Assembly (NCBI RefSeq): GCF_000429165.1
Contig: NZ_AUBI01000003.1
Span: 354,110 to 418,109, forward strand
DNA from: Acetobacter nitrogenifigens DSM 23921 = NBRC 105050
Lineage (GTDB): Bacteria; Pseudomonadota; Alphaproteobacteria; Acetobacterales; Acetobacteraceae
Direction of reading: 5' to 3'
Length of the DNA stretch: 64,000 bases
In this document: positions 36,069 through 45,173 of the stretch, piece by piece
Numbering within the stretch: position 1 is the first letter of the stretch
Layout: each line of letters opens with the position of its first letter
Made by a program: the position numbers and the translations under genes
Notes under the pieces: generated by a model
The model's input: only the letters and a program-made list of their open reading frames with translations
What the model was told of the DNA's origin: nothing
Databases searched by the model: none

Positions 36069-36714
36069 GGCGATATCCCCGGCCGCGCGCTGTAAGGATA
36101 ATGTCACGCCCGATTTTTTTGCGAACGCGGCTGATGAAGACTTCGATGGTGTTGCTCTCGATATCCTCCTGATGATCGTACAGCGCATCTTCGATCCGTG
36201 ATCGTGAGCAGATTGCGCCAGGTCGTCGAGCCAGCAGCTCGATCACCGCCCACTCGCGCGCCGTAAGATCTATTTCCGCGCCGGCGCGTGAGAGCCTGCG
36301 GCGAGTGAGGTCGATCTCGACGTCGCCCAACGTCACAACGGCGCCGCCGTAGGCGGGATTGCGGCGTGAAATTGCGTCGATCCGCGCCATGAGCTCATCG
36401 AGATCGTAGGGTTTAACGATGTAATCGTCCGCTCCCTCGGACAGGCCTGCGATCCGGTCGCTGATCTGATCTCGCGCGGTTGCAACGAGGATCCCGAGTT
36501 TTGCGCCTTCGGATCGCAGGCTGCGGACAAGGTCGAGGCCGTTTCCGTCGGGAAGACCGAGATCGAGCACAAGAAGGTCGTAGTCTGTTGCGGCGAGAGC
36601 AGAGCGCGCATCTTCCAGCGCGCAGTACCAGTCTGCCGCGTGTCCGTGGGAGCGGAGCTTCGCCAGCACGGCCGATCCGAGGGCGGGCTCGTCCTCGATA
36701 ACCAGCAGGCGCAT
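36055..36714 (-). CDS. OmpR-family response regulator
   Basis: A 219-residue transcription regulator. The receiver begins MRLLVIEDEPALG. The phospho-acceptor Asp is in LLVLDLGLPDGNGLDLV, with Thr in LVATARDQ and Lys in YIVKPYDLDEL. The C-terminal winged helix has LTAREWAVIELLARRPGAI and SNTIEVFISRVRKKIG, ending in LTARGRGYRLADP. It is cotranscribed with the histidine kinase that overlaps its stop. Its targets are unknown, and no direct-repeat binding site was identified upstream. Confidence 0.94.
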   Translation of the reverse strand: MRLLVIEDEPALGSAVLAKLRSHGHAADWYCALEDARSALAATDYDLLVLDLGLPDGNGLDLVRSLRSEGAKLGILVATARDQISDRIAGLSEGADDYIVKPYDLDELMARIDAISRRNPAYGGAVVTLGDVEIDLTRRRLSRAGAEIDLTAREWAVIELLARRPGAICSRSRIEDALYDHQEDIESNTIEVFISRVRKKIGRDIILTARGRGYRLADP

Positions 36715-37300
36715 GAAAAACCTCCAATCAGCGGACAGGCAGCGCGCGGCGTTACGATTTACGCATAGGCGAATGGCATCGCCGTTGCGTAAAGGGTCGC
36801 CAGCGCCACAGCCCCCACTGCTACGATGCGCTCAGGCTCGTGGTCAAACTGACTGCGGGGCAATGGGGTTCAATGGAAAGAAACGAAGCGAACTGCGCGC
36901 ATTTTGACGACAATGATGCATCTGAAGTGTCGGTAACGCAGAGATGTTGAGCGGAAAGAAGGCGTCGTTCAGGCCCCCGCATTAGGTTCTGCGTCCCCTG
37001 ACGTTCGTGGACTGGTCGTCCAAAAGTGGAACAGGAACGGTTCGCGACGGTGCCTCCTGGAAAACCGCCGCATACAGAGACATCCCGCAGAGAGAAAGCG
37101 CCCATGCGTAACGTCGGGTAGGTCTCGGTGTGCGCTGGCAACGTGCTGACGGCCGCAGTTGTGCGTCAGCGCGAGTTCAGGTGCGGAGGCGTAATTGCGC
37201 GCTGTCGCTTGCGTGCCGCCCCGGCGAAGGGGGTGGTAAGGGGACGTGGCAAACAATGAGCGTGGCCATTTCGTGTTTACGTCCTGGAAGGCGTCGGCGG
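36715..37300. other. Intergenic stretch without recognised gene
   Basis: About 585 bp between the response regulator and the nitrilase-family gene. Open frames here are antisense-like and show no family motifs, signal peptides or ribosome sites. I see no RNA gene. Confidence 0.4.
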
Positions 37301-38089
37301 CTACCGCAGCGTGGGGTCTGCGAAGCGGCGGTTCTGCAAGACCGGTAGAGTGGCCCTCGTTTTGGCGATTCGTTCTTTGGAAATTTCGCAAAACAGGAGA
37401 TCGGGATCTTGCCCTGTTCGTACAACCGCGACGCCGAGCGGATCCACGACCATGCTGCAGCCGATATTCCGTGGGCCGCATTCGCCAATGCCTGCCACAT
37501 AACACGTGTTTTCCAGCGCGCGGGCGGTCAGCATGACCTCCCAGTGCCACTCCTTGCCGGGACCGCGCACCCAGGCGGACGGAACGGCTATCAGTTCAGC
37601 GCCGTTCAGCGCGAGCGCCCGGGCTAGTTCGGGGAAACGCACATCATAGCAGGTCATCAATCCGATCTTGAACCCGTCGATCTCGATCAGTGGCGCGATT
37701 TCAGCGCCCGGCGTCTGTCTGTCGGATTCCCTCATGGCGAAGGCGTCGTAGAGATGCAGTTTTCGGTACGTGCCGATCAGACCTTGCGCTGAGACGACGA
37801 TATGGACGTTGTAAACGCGACCGCTTCCGTCAGGAACGAAAATACATCCCGAAACCGTAAGATCGAGGCCTTGCAGCCCCGCGATCAGTCCCGTGACATA
37901 CGGCCCGTCGAGTTGTTGGGCTGCGCGTAGCGTGAGGTCCGGGTCTTGCATGTCGGCTGCGAGGATGTCTTCCGGCAGCAGCAGCAGGCGAGCCCCTTCG
38001 GCCGATGCACGCCGCGCCAGATCAATGGCGGTGGCAAGATTTTCTTCCCAGCGGGGGGTGGCGGCGAACTGACCGAGAGCGATTTTCAT
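37301..38089 (-). CDS. Carbon-nitrogen hydrolase (Nit/nitrilase superfamily)
   Basis: A 262-residue cytosolic amidase of the nitrilase superfamily, branch close to Nit1/deaminated-glutathione amidase. The Glu-Lys-Cys triad is visible: Glu in LLLLPEDILAAD, Lys in GTYRKLHLYDAFAM, and Cys in GLMTCYDVRFPELAR. The start ATG 38089 begins KIALGQFAATPRWEENL. Deaminated-glutathione repair is a reasonable guess from YRKLHLYD and TCYDVRFPE, which are typical of Nit1, but other amides are possible. It stands alone between the two-component pair and the TonB receptor. Confidence 0.88.
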   Translation of the reverse strand: MKIALGQFAATPRWEENLATAIDLARRASAEGARLLLLPEDILAADMQDPDLTLRAAQQLDGPYVTGLIAGLQGLDLTVSGCIFVPDGSGRVYNVHIVVSAQGLIGTYRKLHLYDAFAMRESDRQTPGAEIAPLIEIDGFKIGLMTCYDVRFPELARALALNGAELIAVPSAWVRGPGKEWHWEVMLTARALENTCYVAGIGECGPRNIGCSMVVDPLGVAVVRTGQDPDLLFCEISKERIAKTRATLPVLQNRRFADPTLR

Positions 38090-38468
38090 GGGTGTCCTGC
38101 AGGGATGACAAGGGTGCTGCTTCATAGCACGGTCAGGCAGCCCCGCCGACTTTTCAGGTTGAAAGTGTACGGAGGGATAATCGTGGAGCTGGATATTGTT
38201 GATGTGGTGTGAGCTGGGGTATGCCAAACGATGGATTTTGATGATCGTGGAAACGTACGGCGGTAACGCTGAAAATGAATTTCAGGTTTTACGACTGCGG
38301 CATGCCGTTCATTGAATATTGTTTTTAAATAAGTCATGAAATGTTTTTTTGTGGATTTCGGACTATATATTGTCATATTTTTAGCATGATTTATAAATTT
38401 TTGTATTGTATTTTTAATTATAAATTATTTATCAAGCAATATTTGATTATTTTTATTTTGCACGAACT
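38090..38468. other. AT-rich spacer downstream of TonB receptor
   Basis: No gene recognised. From about 38330 to 38465 the sequence is extremely AT-rich, with many A and T runs, unlike the flanking coding DNA. It follows the receptor stop codon on the minus strand. Confidence 0.5.
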
Positions 38469-40532
38469 TTAAAAATCAGCCTTCAGCACGCCAATAATTT
38501 GCCTTTGAGTTCTGATGCCTCCGGTCGTGCGAATAGATGGGGCGTTGAGTTGATTTCCGTTTAATGAAATCACGAAATGCTTGCTTAAGTTCCATGCGAT
38601 TCGTGCATTTATCGTGACAAAATTTCTGACCATGACGTTTTCAAGGTTCAGGGTTTTGAAGTTAGCTTGCACATCCTGATAATGCGATTGCCACCGGGCA
38701 TGTGCACTGATTTCGAATTTATTGCGCGTGTAATCGACGCCGCCAATAACGCTGTTGACGGGCGTCTGTCGCTGAAAGTTGATTGGTGACGATTGATCCA
38801 GATCGCGGACCGACGCCATTGCGTAGGAAATACTCCAATGCAGGCCGACATGGGTCTTCCCGTCCAGTTTCGCCTCTCCGCCAATATCGTCCACGCGTCC
38901 ATAGTTGTGAGGGCTGACCAGAATTTGCGCAGGGGGGACGAAGGTGAAATTTGTTGCGAAAGGCGTGCCGAGCATGTTGTTCGTCCTTTGGGCGAACAGC
39001 GCCAGCGTGAAGTTGGCGTTGAGCTTTGGGAGTCTGCGTGAGTAATCGGCGCCGACATTAATCGTGGTTGCAGGAACAAGGGAAGAATTGCTTTTAAAGT
39101 TGACCGGACCGAACATCGTGCTGGGGGAAAAATCAAACAGCGGGGGTAATTGCACTCCTCGCGCGACAGTAATGCCGAAGATACCTGCGTCGACAGCGTC
39201 ATATCGAAGTTTCGTATTGAAAGTCGGTTCTATATATTGAAATGAATCTGACTTTACTCTCGGATATATAGTTCGTGACGATCGGGTGGGGATTGTCAGC
39301 GCGTCGAGCCGAAATGCTGTCGTCATGGTAAGGCGCGGCGCGATACGCCAGGTCCAGGTAGCTGAGGCCGCAGCAAGGTTCTCGATTTGAGATCCGAGTA
39401 ATTGACCTGATGATTTTGCTGCGAGGGAGGTATTGCGGTATTCCGCCCCCAGACGAATGTCGTTGGCGTTGTTCAGGGCGATGATATCGGAAGCCTGTAT
39501 GACAGTGGTCGTGGTGGTGTAATCGAAATTTATCGGAAAATTCTCGCCAACGGCAGTGACAGCGAGATCGTTTTCTGTGGAATATCGGTTACTGTAGGCT
39601 TTTAGTTCAAGAAGTCCCCAGCTTGTGTCGGCGTCTATCCTGGTCATAAGGCTTCGCATCGTGGGGGCCGTGTGAACATAGGAGCCAAAATCGAGCCACA
39701 ACGCCTGCCGCTCTTTGCTGGCCGAAGCGGAAAAAAGCCAGTCGATATTGGGTGTTATTTTTCCTCGTAAATCCAGCGCCGTTTTAAACGTCATAACGGT
39801 AGGCGTCACGTTTATAGCTTCTCTGGGCGAAAACTCTTTCGAACGCATTCCATCGACGGTGAGCTTCGCGGCGAACCCGTCCGAGAATTTGTGAGAGATA
39901 ACCAGAGAACCGCCAAAATAATTTTGACTGCCGCCTTTGACGCTTACAAAGCTCCTGCTTTCGTATAAGGGGTCGCGCGTGACGATGTTGATGACGCCGC
40001 CGGACGCATTGAATCCGTAAAGTGCCGAGTTTGGACCGCGCACGACTTCGATTTGTCGAATGTCGCCAATGGCTGCGGGCAGCACGCCCCAATCCATGAA
40101 ATTGTATCCGTCCTGATAAACTTGGCGTCCGTTGAGAAGCACGAGCGTATGCGATCCGCCTGCGGCGTCATTGCCGCGCACGGAGACATTCTCGTCGATC
40201 ATGCCGTAACGGCGCACGTCTACTCCCGCAACCATACGCAAGATGCCGGGGACGGTGTTCGCGCCCATTCGGGAAATCTGGTCGCTTGTGATGATCTGCG
40301 TATCTGCCGAAAGTTCGCTTTCACGCTGCGGTTTGCCCGTCGCGGAAGATGTTACGGGTTCTCCGAACATCGTTTCGAACGTGTCGTAATCGATTGTCTG
40401 GGCCTGAGCGCCGGAGGCCTTTGTGTCGATCACGACAGCGGACATCATGGCGGACGCCAGCAGTAACATTTTTTTCCGCGTGAGCCGGCCGCGACGGCGG
40501 GTGTCTTTCTGGGCTGTCACGGAGCTTCGCAT
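38469..40532 (-). CDS. TonB-dependent outer-membrane receptor
   Basis: An outer-membrane importer of 687 residues. Signal peptide at about residues 1-44 (MLLLASAMMSAVVIDTKASG core, cleavage near AQAQ). The plug domain has ITSDQISRMGANTVPGILRM, VSVRGNDAAGG, LLNGRQVYQDGY and IEVVRGPNSALYGFNASGG, then NIVTRDP. A 22-strand barrel follows and ends with IIGVLKADF. TonB receptors import siderophores, vitamins or sugars using the proton motive force. The ligand cannot be read, and no siderophore or TonB gene is nearby. GC content is lower than in the neighbours, which hints at acquisition. Confidence 0.92.
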   Translation of the reverse strand: MRSSVTAQKDTRRRGRLTRKKMLLLASAMMSAVVIDTKASGAQAQTIDYDTFETMFGEPVTSSATGKPQRESELSADTQIITSDQISRMGANTVPGILRMVAGVDVRRYGMIDENVSVRGNDAAGGSHTLVLLNGRQVYQDGYNFMDWGVLPAAIGDIRQIEVVRGPNSALYGFNASGGVINIVTRDPLYESRSFVSVKGGSQNYFGGSLVISHKFSDGFAAKLTVDGMRSKEFSPREAINVTPTVMTFKTALDLRGKITPNIDWLFSASASKERQALWLDFGSYVHTAPTMRSLMTRIDADTSWGLLELKAYSNRYSTENDLAVTAVGENFPINFDYTTTTTVIQASDIIALNNANDIRLGAEYRNTSLAAKSSGQLLGSQIENLAAASATWTWRIAPRLTMTTAFRLDALTIPTRSSRTIYPRVKSDSFQYIEPTFNTKLRYDAVDAGIFGITVARGVQLPPLFDFSPSTMFGPVNFKSNSSLVPATTINVGADYSRRLPKLNANFTLALFAQRTNNMLGTPFATNFTFVPPAQILVSPHNYGRVDDIGGEAKLDGKTHVGLHWSISYAMASVRDLDQSSPINFQRQTPVNSVIGGVDYTRNKFEISAHARWQSHYQDVQANFKTLNLENVMVRNFVTINARIAWNLSKHFVISLNGNQLNAPSIRTTGGIRTQRQIIGVLKADF

Positions 40533-40680
40533 TTTAACGGCGGCCTAGCGGGAATATGAGTTCACCCGACATGCCTAAATGCATTAACTTACCGCGACGT
40601 TAAGTAACGTCGCGGCTCCGCTTTGCGTATGACGCCCGCGACGCGATGTAGCAAGCAGACTCGGATAGTGATGAGGGTGG

Positions 40681-40989
40681 ATGGATCAAGCAGCGGTGAC
40701 CGGGGGCGGGCATCCCGATGAAAGCGACATGGGGGAGCCGGGGGTCGAAACGTCTCAGGCAGTGAGCGCGCCGCCGCATCCAGACGCCGTCAGCGACGTA
40801 AGCCTGCTTCCCATGTGTCCCGCTGCTCCGTCAGAGGGAGCGTCATCTGCACGGGTGGCTGCGGACACCCGTATGGATATGGCTGCGACCCGCGAGCTTT
40901 TTCAGATGGTCGGGGCAATGGCGTTCGTGACGGCGATGTTGCTGGTGGGCTGGCACGCGGCGCATTATTCGGGCGCCTGGCCTTACTGA
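40681..40989 (+). CDS. Small protein with C-terminal membrane helix, unknown
   Basis: A 102-residue protein. The first 65 residues are Pro/Ala/Ser-rich and acidic. A helix (ATRELFQMVGAMAFVTAML then LVGWHAAHYS) near the end is membrane-like. No family is recognised. GAGGG lies just before ATG 40681. It faces away from the TonB receptor gene and is convergent with the oxygenase gene. Confidence 0.5.
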   Translation: MDQAAVTGGGHPDESDMGEPGVETSQAVSAPPHPDAVSDVSLLPMCPAAPSEGASSARVAADTRMDMAATRELFQMVGAMAFVTAMLLVGWHAAHYSGAWPY

Positions 40990-41029
40990 CCACGCGGGGC
41001 TGTAGCGTATCGGTCGTCCTGGCCTCGCA

Positions 41030-41776
41030 TTATTGATGACGTAGCGTTACGACCAGAACATCGCGAAACGCATGGCGGGACGGGTCGACCGGCGTGATCG
41101 GGGTAACGCCGTGATACACGTGGTTGTCGTCGACAAACGCTGAGTCCATTGGCGCGGAGAGCGTGAAGCTTCCCAGTTTATGGCGTTGAAGGTCGTGAAT
41201 GGTGGTGTCGCCGCTCGCCACGTTCTCTCGTCGAACCATCAAAACGAGCACCCAGTCCACGCCGTCGCGGTGCAGCCCTTCCGGTGTAGGCCGCCCCGTC
41301 TGGTTTTCCTGGGTTTCAATGCGAAATTGATGAACCTCGGCATGCCAGGTGGGGGGACGGGCTGCGTCCGGAGTCAGGTCGTCAGCCAGTTGGCGCGTCA
41401 GGCGAAGTGTCGCATGCATGGCGGGGTGCTCGCCAATTCCTGGCTCGACCGGCGCGAACCAGCGCTCCACGCCGCCATTCAAGGCGTTGTAATCGCGGCT
41501 CTGATAATGCGGCTGATGCGCCTTGCGCACGACGGAGTCCCCGCTAAGCGCGAAATTCGCGTGTCGGCGCCGTCGATATCGTCCCCCATCGGCCATGTAG
41601 CGATCCACGCCGAGCCGGTCCCAGCTTGCGGCGAAGCCTTCCCAGTCCGTCAGCCCATATGCGTGAAGCAGAGACGACATGTCCTTGGCCGGGACGATGG
41701 CGAAATGCTCGCGTCGCGTCGCGGCTTCGACCTTCTCCAGCGCATCTTGCGCGCCTTGTCCTTCAAGCCTCGCCAT
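41030..41776 (-). CDS. 2-oxoglutarate/Fe(II)-dependent oxygenase family protein
   Basis: A 248-residue protein resembling the 2OG-Fe dioxygenase family that includes free amino-acid hydroxylases such as isoleucine 4-hydroxylase. The iron facial triad is plausible: HRDGVDWVLVLMV gives HxD and YHGVTPI gives the distal His. An Arg that can bind 2-oxoglutarate follows in SRHAFRDVLVVT. The start (41776) overlaps the stop of the MscS-type channel gene by 14 bp, so the two are translationally coupled. Substrate unknown. Confidence 0.82.
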   Translation of the reverse strand: MARLEGQGAQDALEKVEAATRREHFAIVPAKDMSSLLHAYGLTDWEGFAASWDRLGVDRYMADGGRYRRRRHANFALSGDSVVRKAHQPHYQSRDYNALNGGVERWFAPVEPGIGEHPAMHATLRLTRQLADDLTPDAARPPTWHAEVHQFRIETQENQTGRPTPEGLHRDGVDWVLVLMVRRENVASGDTTIHDLQRHKLGSFTLSAPMDSAFVDDNHVYHGVTPITPVDPSRHAFRDVLVVTLRHQ

Positions 41777-44330
41777 TGTCGTGTTCCGTTCTGTCAGGCG
41801 TGTCGTTCGCCTGTGTGTTTTTTGTCGGCTGCGGGGTCGTCGCTGCGCCGCCGTCCACCGCGACGCGCAGAGCGCCGCCCGGCGGCGTGGCCGTATAGGC
41901 CATAGGCACGCAGAATTTTATGCCGGCCTCGACCAGGCGGTTGCCCAGACGCCGATAGAACTCGCGCTGCACCTTCCATTTCATCATGGGGGCGGTGCGG
42001 ATCGATCCCACCGTGACCGTGCCGTCGCCATCGCTCAGATCGACGCCGAGATCATTGTAGCCGGAATAGATCATGCTCTTGAAGTCGTCCTCTTCGCGCA
42101 TCTCGTCCACGACTTTCGCCATTACGGCGACGACGCGCGCCACGTCTTCGGACAGGTCGATCTTCTGGTGGATGATGACCTGATTGTAGTCGCGGCCCGT
42201 GTTGGCGATGGTCGACACCGAAGAGAACGGGATGATGTGCAGGTCGCCGTTAGTGGCGCGGACCCGCACGGCGCGGATCGAAAGGTGCTCCACGACGCCG
42301 GATACGCCGCCAGTGGTGACCCAGTCCCCGACCTGTATCGCGTCTTCGACCAGCATGAAGAAGCCTGTGATGAAGTCCTTCACCAGACTTTGCGAACCGA
42401 AGGCGATCGCCGCGCCCATGATGCCTGCGCCCGTGAGCAGCGGCGTCACGTTGATTCCGATCTGCGACAGCGACGTCACGACGACGATGATGATGATGAT
42501 CGTCAGCAGAACTGTGCGAATGATCGGCAGCACTGTCCGAAGGCGCGTCGCGCGCGCCGCCTGAGCGTTCTCTTTGTAGCGTTCGAGCTGACGGTTCAGC
42601 AGGTCGTTCACTGTCTCCCAGATGATGGCCGCGACGACGAGGGCTATAAACAGCGTGATAACGGCGCCGAGCAGATGACGGCCCAGATCGGTCGACAGGA
42701 AGAAATGCGCGGTGGAGAGGCCCCAGGATTCCGTCAACGCCACGATGCTCACGAACATGACAGTCGCAGTAAGCGCGGCTCGAACGAACGGGTAGTAACG
42801 ATCTGCTCGTTTCTGCAGTTCCGGGCGTTTGGCCTGCATCTCGGGCGAAAGACGGAACAGGCGGTCCTGCGCGCCGTAGGCGAGGATGGCTATCACGCGA
42901 GACGCGATCACGATGGCCACGGTCAGGCCGAGGGTCTGCAGAATCCAGAGATACCCCCCTCGTAGATGGGCCGCCCAGACCAGCCACAGGGCGGCGTCGA
43001 GGAACAGCGCCGGAATCCACCAGGCTTTCGCAAGCGTCAGCGCGAACGTCCAGAACGGGCTTTGGGTCTGGGGCGCCTGACGGTTGAGCGCGCGCGTAAT
43101 GAGCGGGCGCATGCGCCATATAAAGATCGCGATGATGACATGTTCGACCAGGACGACGGTACGGATAACAGCTTCTGTGCCCTGGGCGCTCAGATCGAAT
43201 TGTTCTCCGAGGTTCGAAAGGCAAAGCACGGCGGCCGGAGCAGCGACCAGGACGTTCCACCACCGTGTCAAGATACGCGCGACGCTGTCGCTCGCAGGGG
43301 CCAGGCGAATGGCGGGAGAGCGGGGAGCGAGAACGGACTCGACGACGACGAACAAAAGGCGCGCGACCGCGTAGGCGCCGGCGAGAATGATCGTCGTCGC
43401 CTCGGCCTGCGGCGTGCTTGTCGCCAGCTCGGCGCCGCCGTAGCTGACGCCCATGAAAACGGCCACGGGCATCAGCTTGAGGCCGAAATGAGCCAGCGTG
43501 TATGGCGCGCGTCTCAGAAAGCGCAGTGTTTCTCGTTGTCTGCGCTGGTCCTTTGCGCGTGTCTGCAGAGTCTCGATGGTCCCCGCGCTGGCGCCCGAGG
43601 CGAGTGCGTCGGTAACAGCGGCGTTGTCCGCAGCGGACGCATCTCCATCAGGAGGCGTCGCTTCATTGTCATCGGCGCCTGCGCCGTTGAGCCGCTTTTC
43701 GCGCGTCGCGGCGTGCGTGGCTATGGCCGTCAACCTCGGTGCTATCACAAGCACCAGAGCACGTTCGATCACGAGCGCCACGATGACGATCAGCCCGGCG
43801 CGGGTAAATGCGTCGATCAACACCTGCCGTGTCGTCGGGTTGGCGATCTGATGGTCGAACCAGACGCCGACGCTACGCAGGTCTTTGAACAGACCGAGGA
43901 AATTGCGGCCATAAGCGCGTGCGCGCTGGCCAAGGGAGGAAAGGCCGCTATGCAACGCAACCGCTTCGGGGGTCACGATGGAGGAGCTCGTCGCGCTGGC
44001 ATTCGCAGGCGTCGTCGCGGCCGTGGCGCCAGCCTGCTGCGCCCCGCGCGCCATCAGCGACAAGGTGTGCGTGAAGGCGTCACGCTGCTTCGGATCGTTG
44101 AGAACGCCCAGCAGTTCCTGCGCCTCTTTCGGCGAAAGGGCGCCTGACGGCGCACCCGAAGTCGAAGAGGCGGCCGTCGCGCCGGGCGCGTCGGCGCGCG
44201 CCGGCGATAGGGCGCCGAATGTCAGAAGCAGGAGGCTCGCTATCCCGAGAAGCCGTCCCATACGTCGCGTGACAGGCGCTGTAGCGTTCGCGTGACGTAA
44301 CTTCGGCCTGCGGGGCGCTGTGACGATCAT
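41763..44330 (-). CDS. Large MscS-family mechanosensitive channel (YbiO-like)
   Basis: Inner-membrane channel of 855 residues from ATG 44330. A signal-type leader (MGRLLGIASLLLLTFGAL, then ARADA) leads to a periplasmic region. Many membrane helices follow, then the MscS core: pore helix ITPLLTGAGIMGAAIAFGSQSLVKDFI, then beta-domain VGDWVTTGGVSGVVEHLSIRAVRVR and IPFSSVSTIAN. The C-terminal domain (KWKVQREFYRRLGNRLVEAG) follows. The start is preceded by AGGAGCAGGA. Such channels open on hypo-osmotic shock. The long N-terminal module, rich in Ala and Ser, is like that of the large YbiO-type members. It precedes the oxygenase gene in the same unit. Confidence 0.92.
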   Translation of the reverse strand: MIVTAPRRPKLRHANATAPVTRRMGRLLGIASLLLLTFGALSPARADAPGATAASSTSGAPSGALSPKEAQELLGVLNDPKQRDAFTHTLSLMARGAQQAGATAATTPANASATSSSIVTPEAVALHSGLSSLGQRARAYGRNFLGLFKDLRSVGVWFDHQIANPTTRQVLIDAFTRAGLIVIVALVIERALVLVIAPRLTAIATHAATREKRLNGAGADDNEATPPDGDASAADNAAVTDALASGASAGTIETLQTRAKDQRRQRETLRFLRRAPYTLAHFGLKLMPVAVFMGVSYGGAELATSTPQAEATTIILAGAYAVARLLFVVVESVLAPRSPAIRLAPASDSVARILTRWWNVLVAAPAAVLCLSNLGEQFDLSAQGTEAVIRTVVLVEHVIIAIFIWRMRPLITRALNRQAPQTQSPFWTFALTLAKAWWIPALFLDAALWLVWAAHLRGGYLWILQTLGLTVAIVIASRVIAILAYGAQDRLFRLSPEMQAKRPELQKRADRYYPFVRAALTATVMFVSIVALTESWGLSTAHFFLSTDLGRHLLGAVITLFIALVVAAIIWETVNDLLNRQLERYKENAQAARATRLRTVLPIIRTVLLTIIIIIVVVTSLSQIGINVTPLLTGAGIMGAAIAFGSQSLVKDFITGFFMLVEDAIQVGDWVTTGGVSGVVEHLSIRAVRVRATNGDLHIIPFSSVSTIANTGRDYNQVIIHQKIDLSEDVARVVAVMAKVVDEMREEDDFKSMIYSGYNDLGVDLSDGDGTVTVGSIRTAPMMKWKVQREFYRRLGNRLVEAGIKFCVPMAYTATPPGGALRVAVDGGAATTPQPTKNTQANDTPDRTEHDNGEA

Positions 44331-44409
44331 TCCTGCTCCTTCGGACTGTCCTTTACCGTGGCTACGAGCGTTGCCGCGTCCGATCAACCCCGAGGGCGAC
44401 CGGAGGAGG

Positions 44410-45054
44410 TCAGGCGGGGCCGGTAAACCGTGTCGGGCGCTCTTCACGCAGGACGATCGTGTTGGCCACCAGATCATGCAGCCCCTGCTTGTGTCGGGTG
44501 AACGCGACCATGATGACGCCGATGCAGAGGAACGGGTAAGATATGAACGTCTTGACCAGTGTGCGTACGACCGAGCGGGGAAGTCCGATGCGGTCTCCGT
44601 TCGGATCGCAGACTCTCAGGCCCAGCGCGCGTTTGCCGAGTGTTCCGCATAGCGGAGAGGCTTCCAGACCCGCGAAATAGATCAGGGGAATCAGCGTGGT
44701 CAGCGCCCAGGCGAGGGGCTCGCCATGTATGTGCGGGGTCAGCAGGAGCGAGGACGCAGCGTCCTGAGCGTCTGGCCGCCAGGCGACGTCGATGGAGCGG
44801 GCGTCTCCGTGCCCCATCCATTCGATCGACAGGGCGGGAGCCGAGAAAAACCTGAGAACGGCGCTGAACAGCCCAAGAATGAAATGATCGATCAGGGCAG
44901 CGCCTACCCGGACCCAGAAACCTGCATAAACCCAGATCTGGCTCGGATATGGACGGCCCGTCGCAGTCGCCCAAGGATCGGGCGCTACGCCGCCATAGGC
45001 GTTTCCTTGCGAGCCCCCTGTGTGACCCCATCCTGGAGGCAGGCTGTTGGACAT
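44410..45054 (-). CDS. RDD-family membrane protein
   Basis: A 214-residue protein with an N-terminal Gly/Pro-rich cytosolic part, then the RDD domain: VYAGFWVRVGAALIDHFILG (Arg-Asp signature region), then ASPLCGTLGKRALGLRVCDP and VVRTLVKTFISYPFL, then a C-terminal ANTIVLREERP. Three to four membrane helices are visible. RDD proteins are small membrane proteins of poorly known role, sometimes Na+/H+ antiport. ATG 45054 follows AAGGA. It lies between argJ and the MscS channel on the same strand. Confidence 0.87.
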   Translation of the reverse strand: MSNSLPPGWGHTGGSQGNAYGGVAPDPWATATGRPYPSQIWVYAGFWVRVGAALIDHFILGLFSAVLRFFSAPALSIEWMGHGDARSIDVAWRPDAQDAASSLLLTPHIHGEPLAWALTTLIPLIYFAGLEASPLCGTLGKRALGLRVCDPNGDRIGLPRSVVRTLVKTFISYPFLCIGVIMVAFTRHKQGLHDLVANTIVLREERPTRFTGPA

Positions 45055-45173
45055 GCGCGTGTTCCTTGACTGGCGGCGAGCGGGGGCGGAGATCCTGCGC
45101 CGGATCGGTTCCTGTGATCGTCTGCTCGGGACCGTGGAACCGCCCGGATTTTCGTCGGAAAGTTTTGAAAGCG

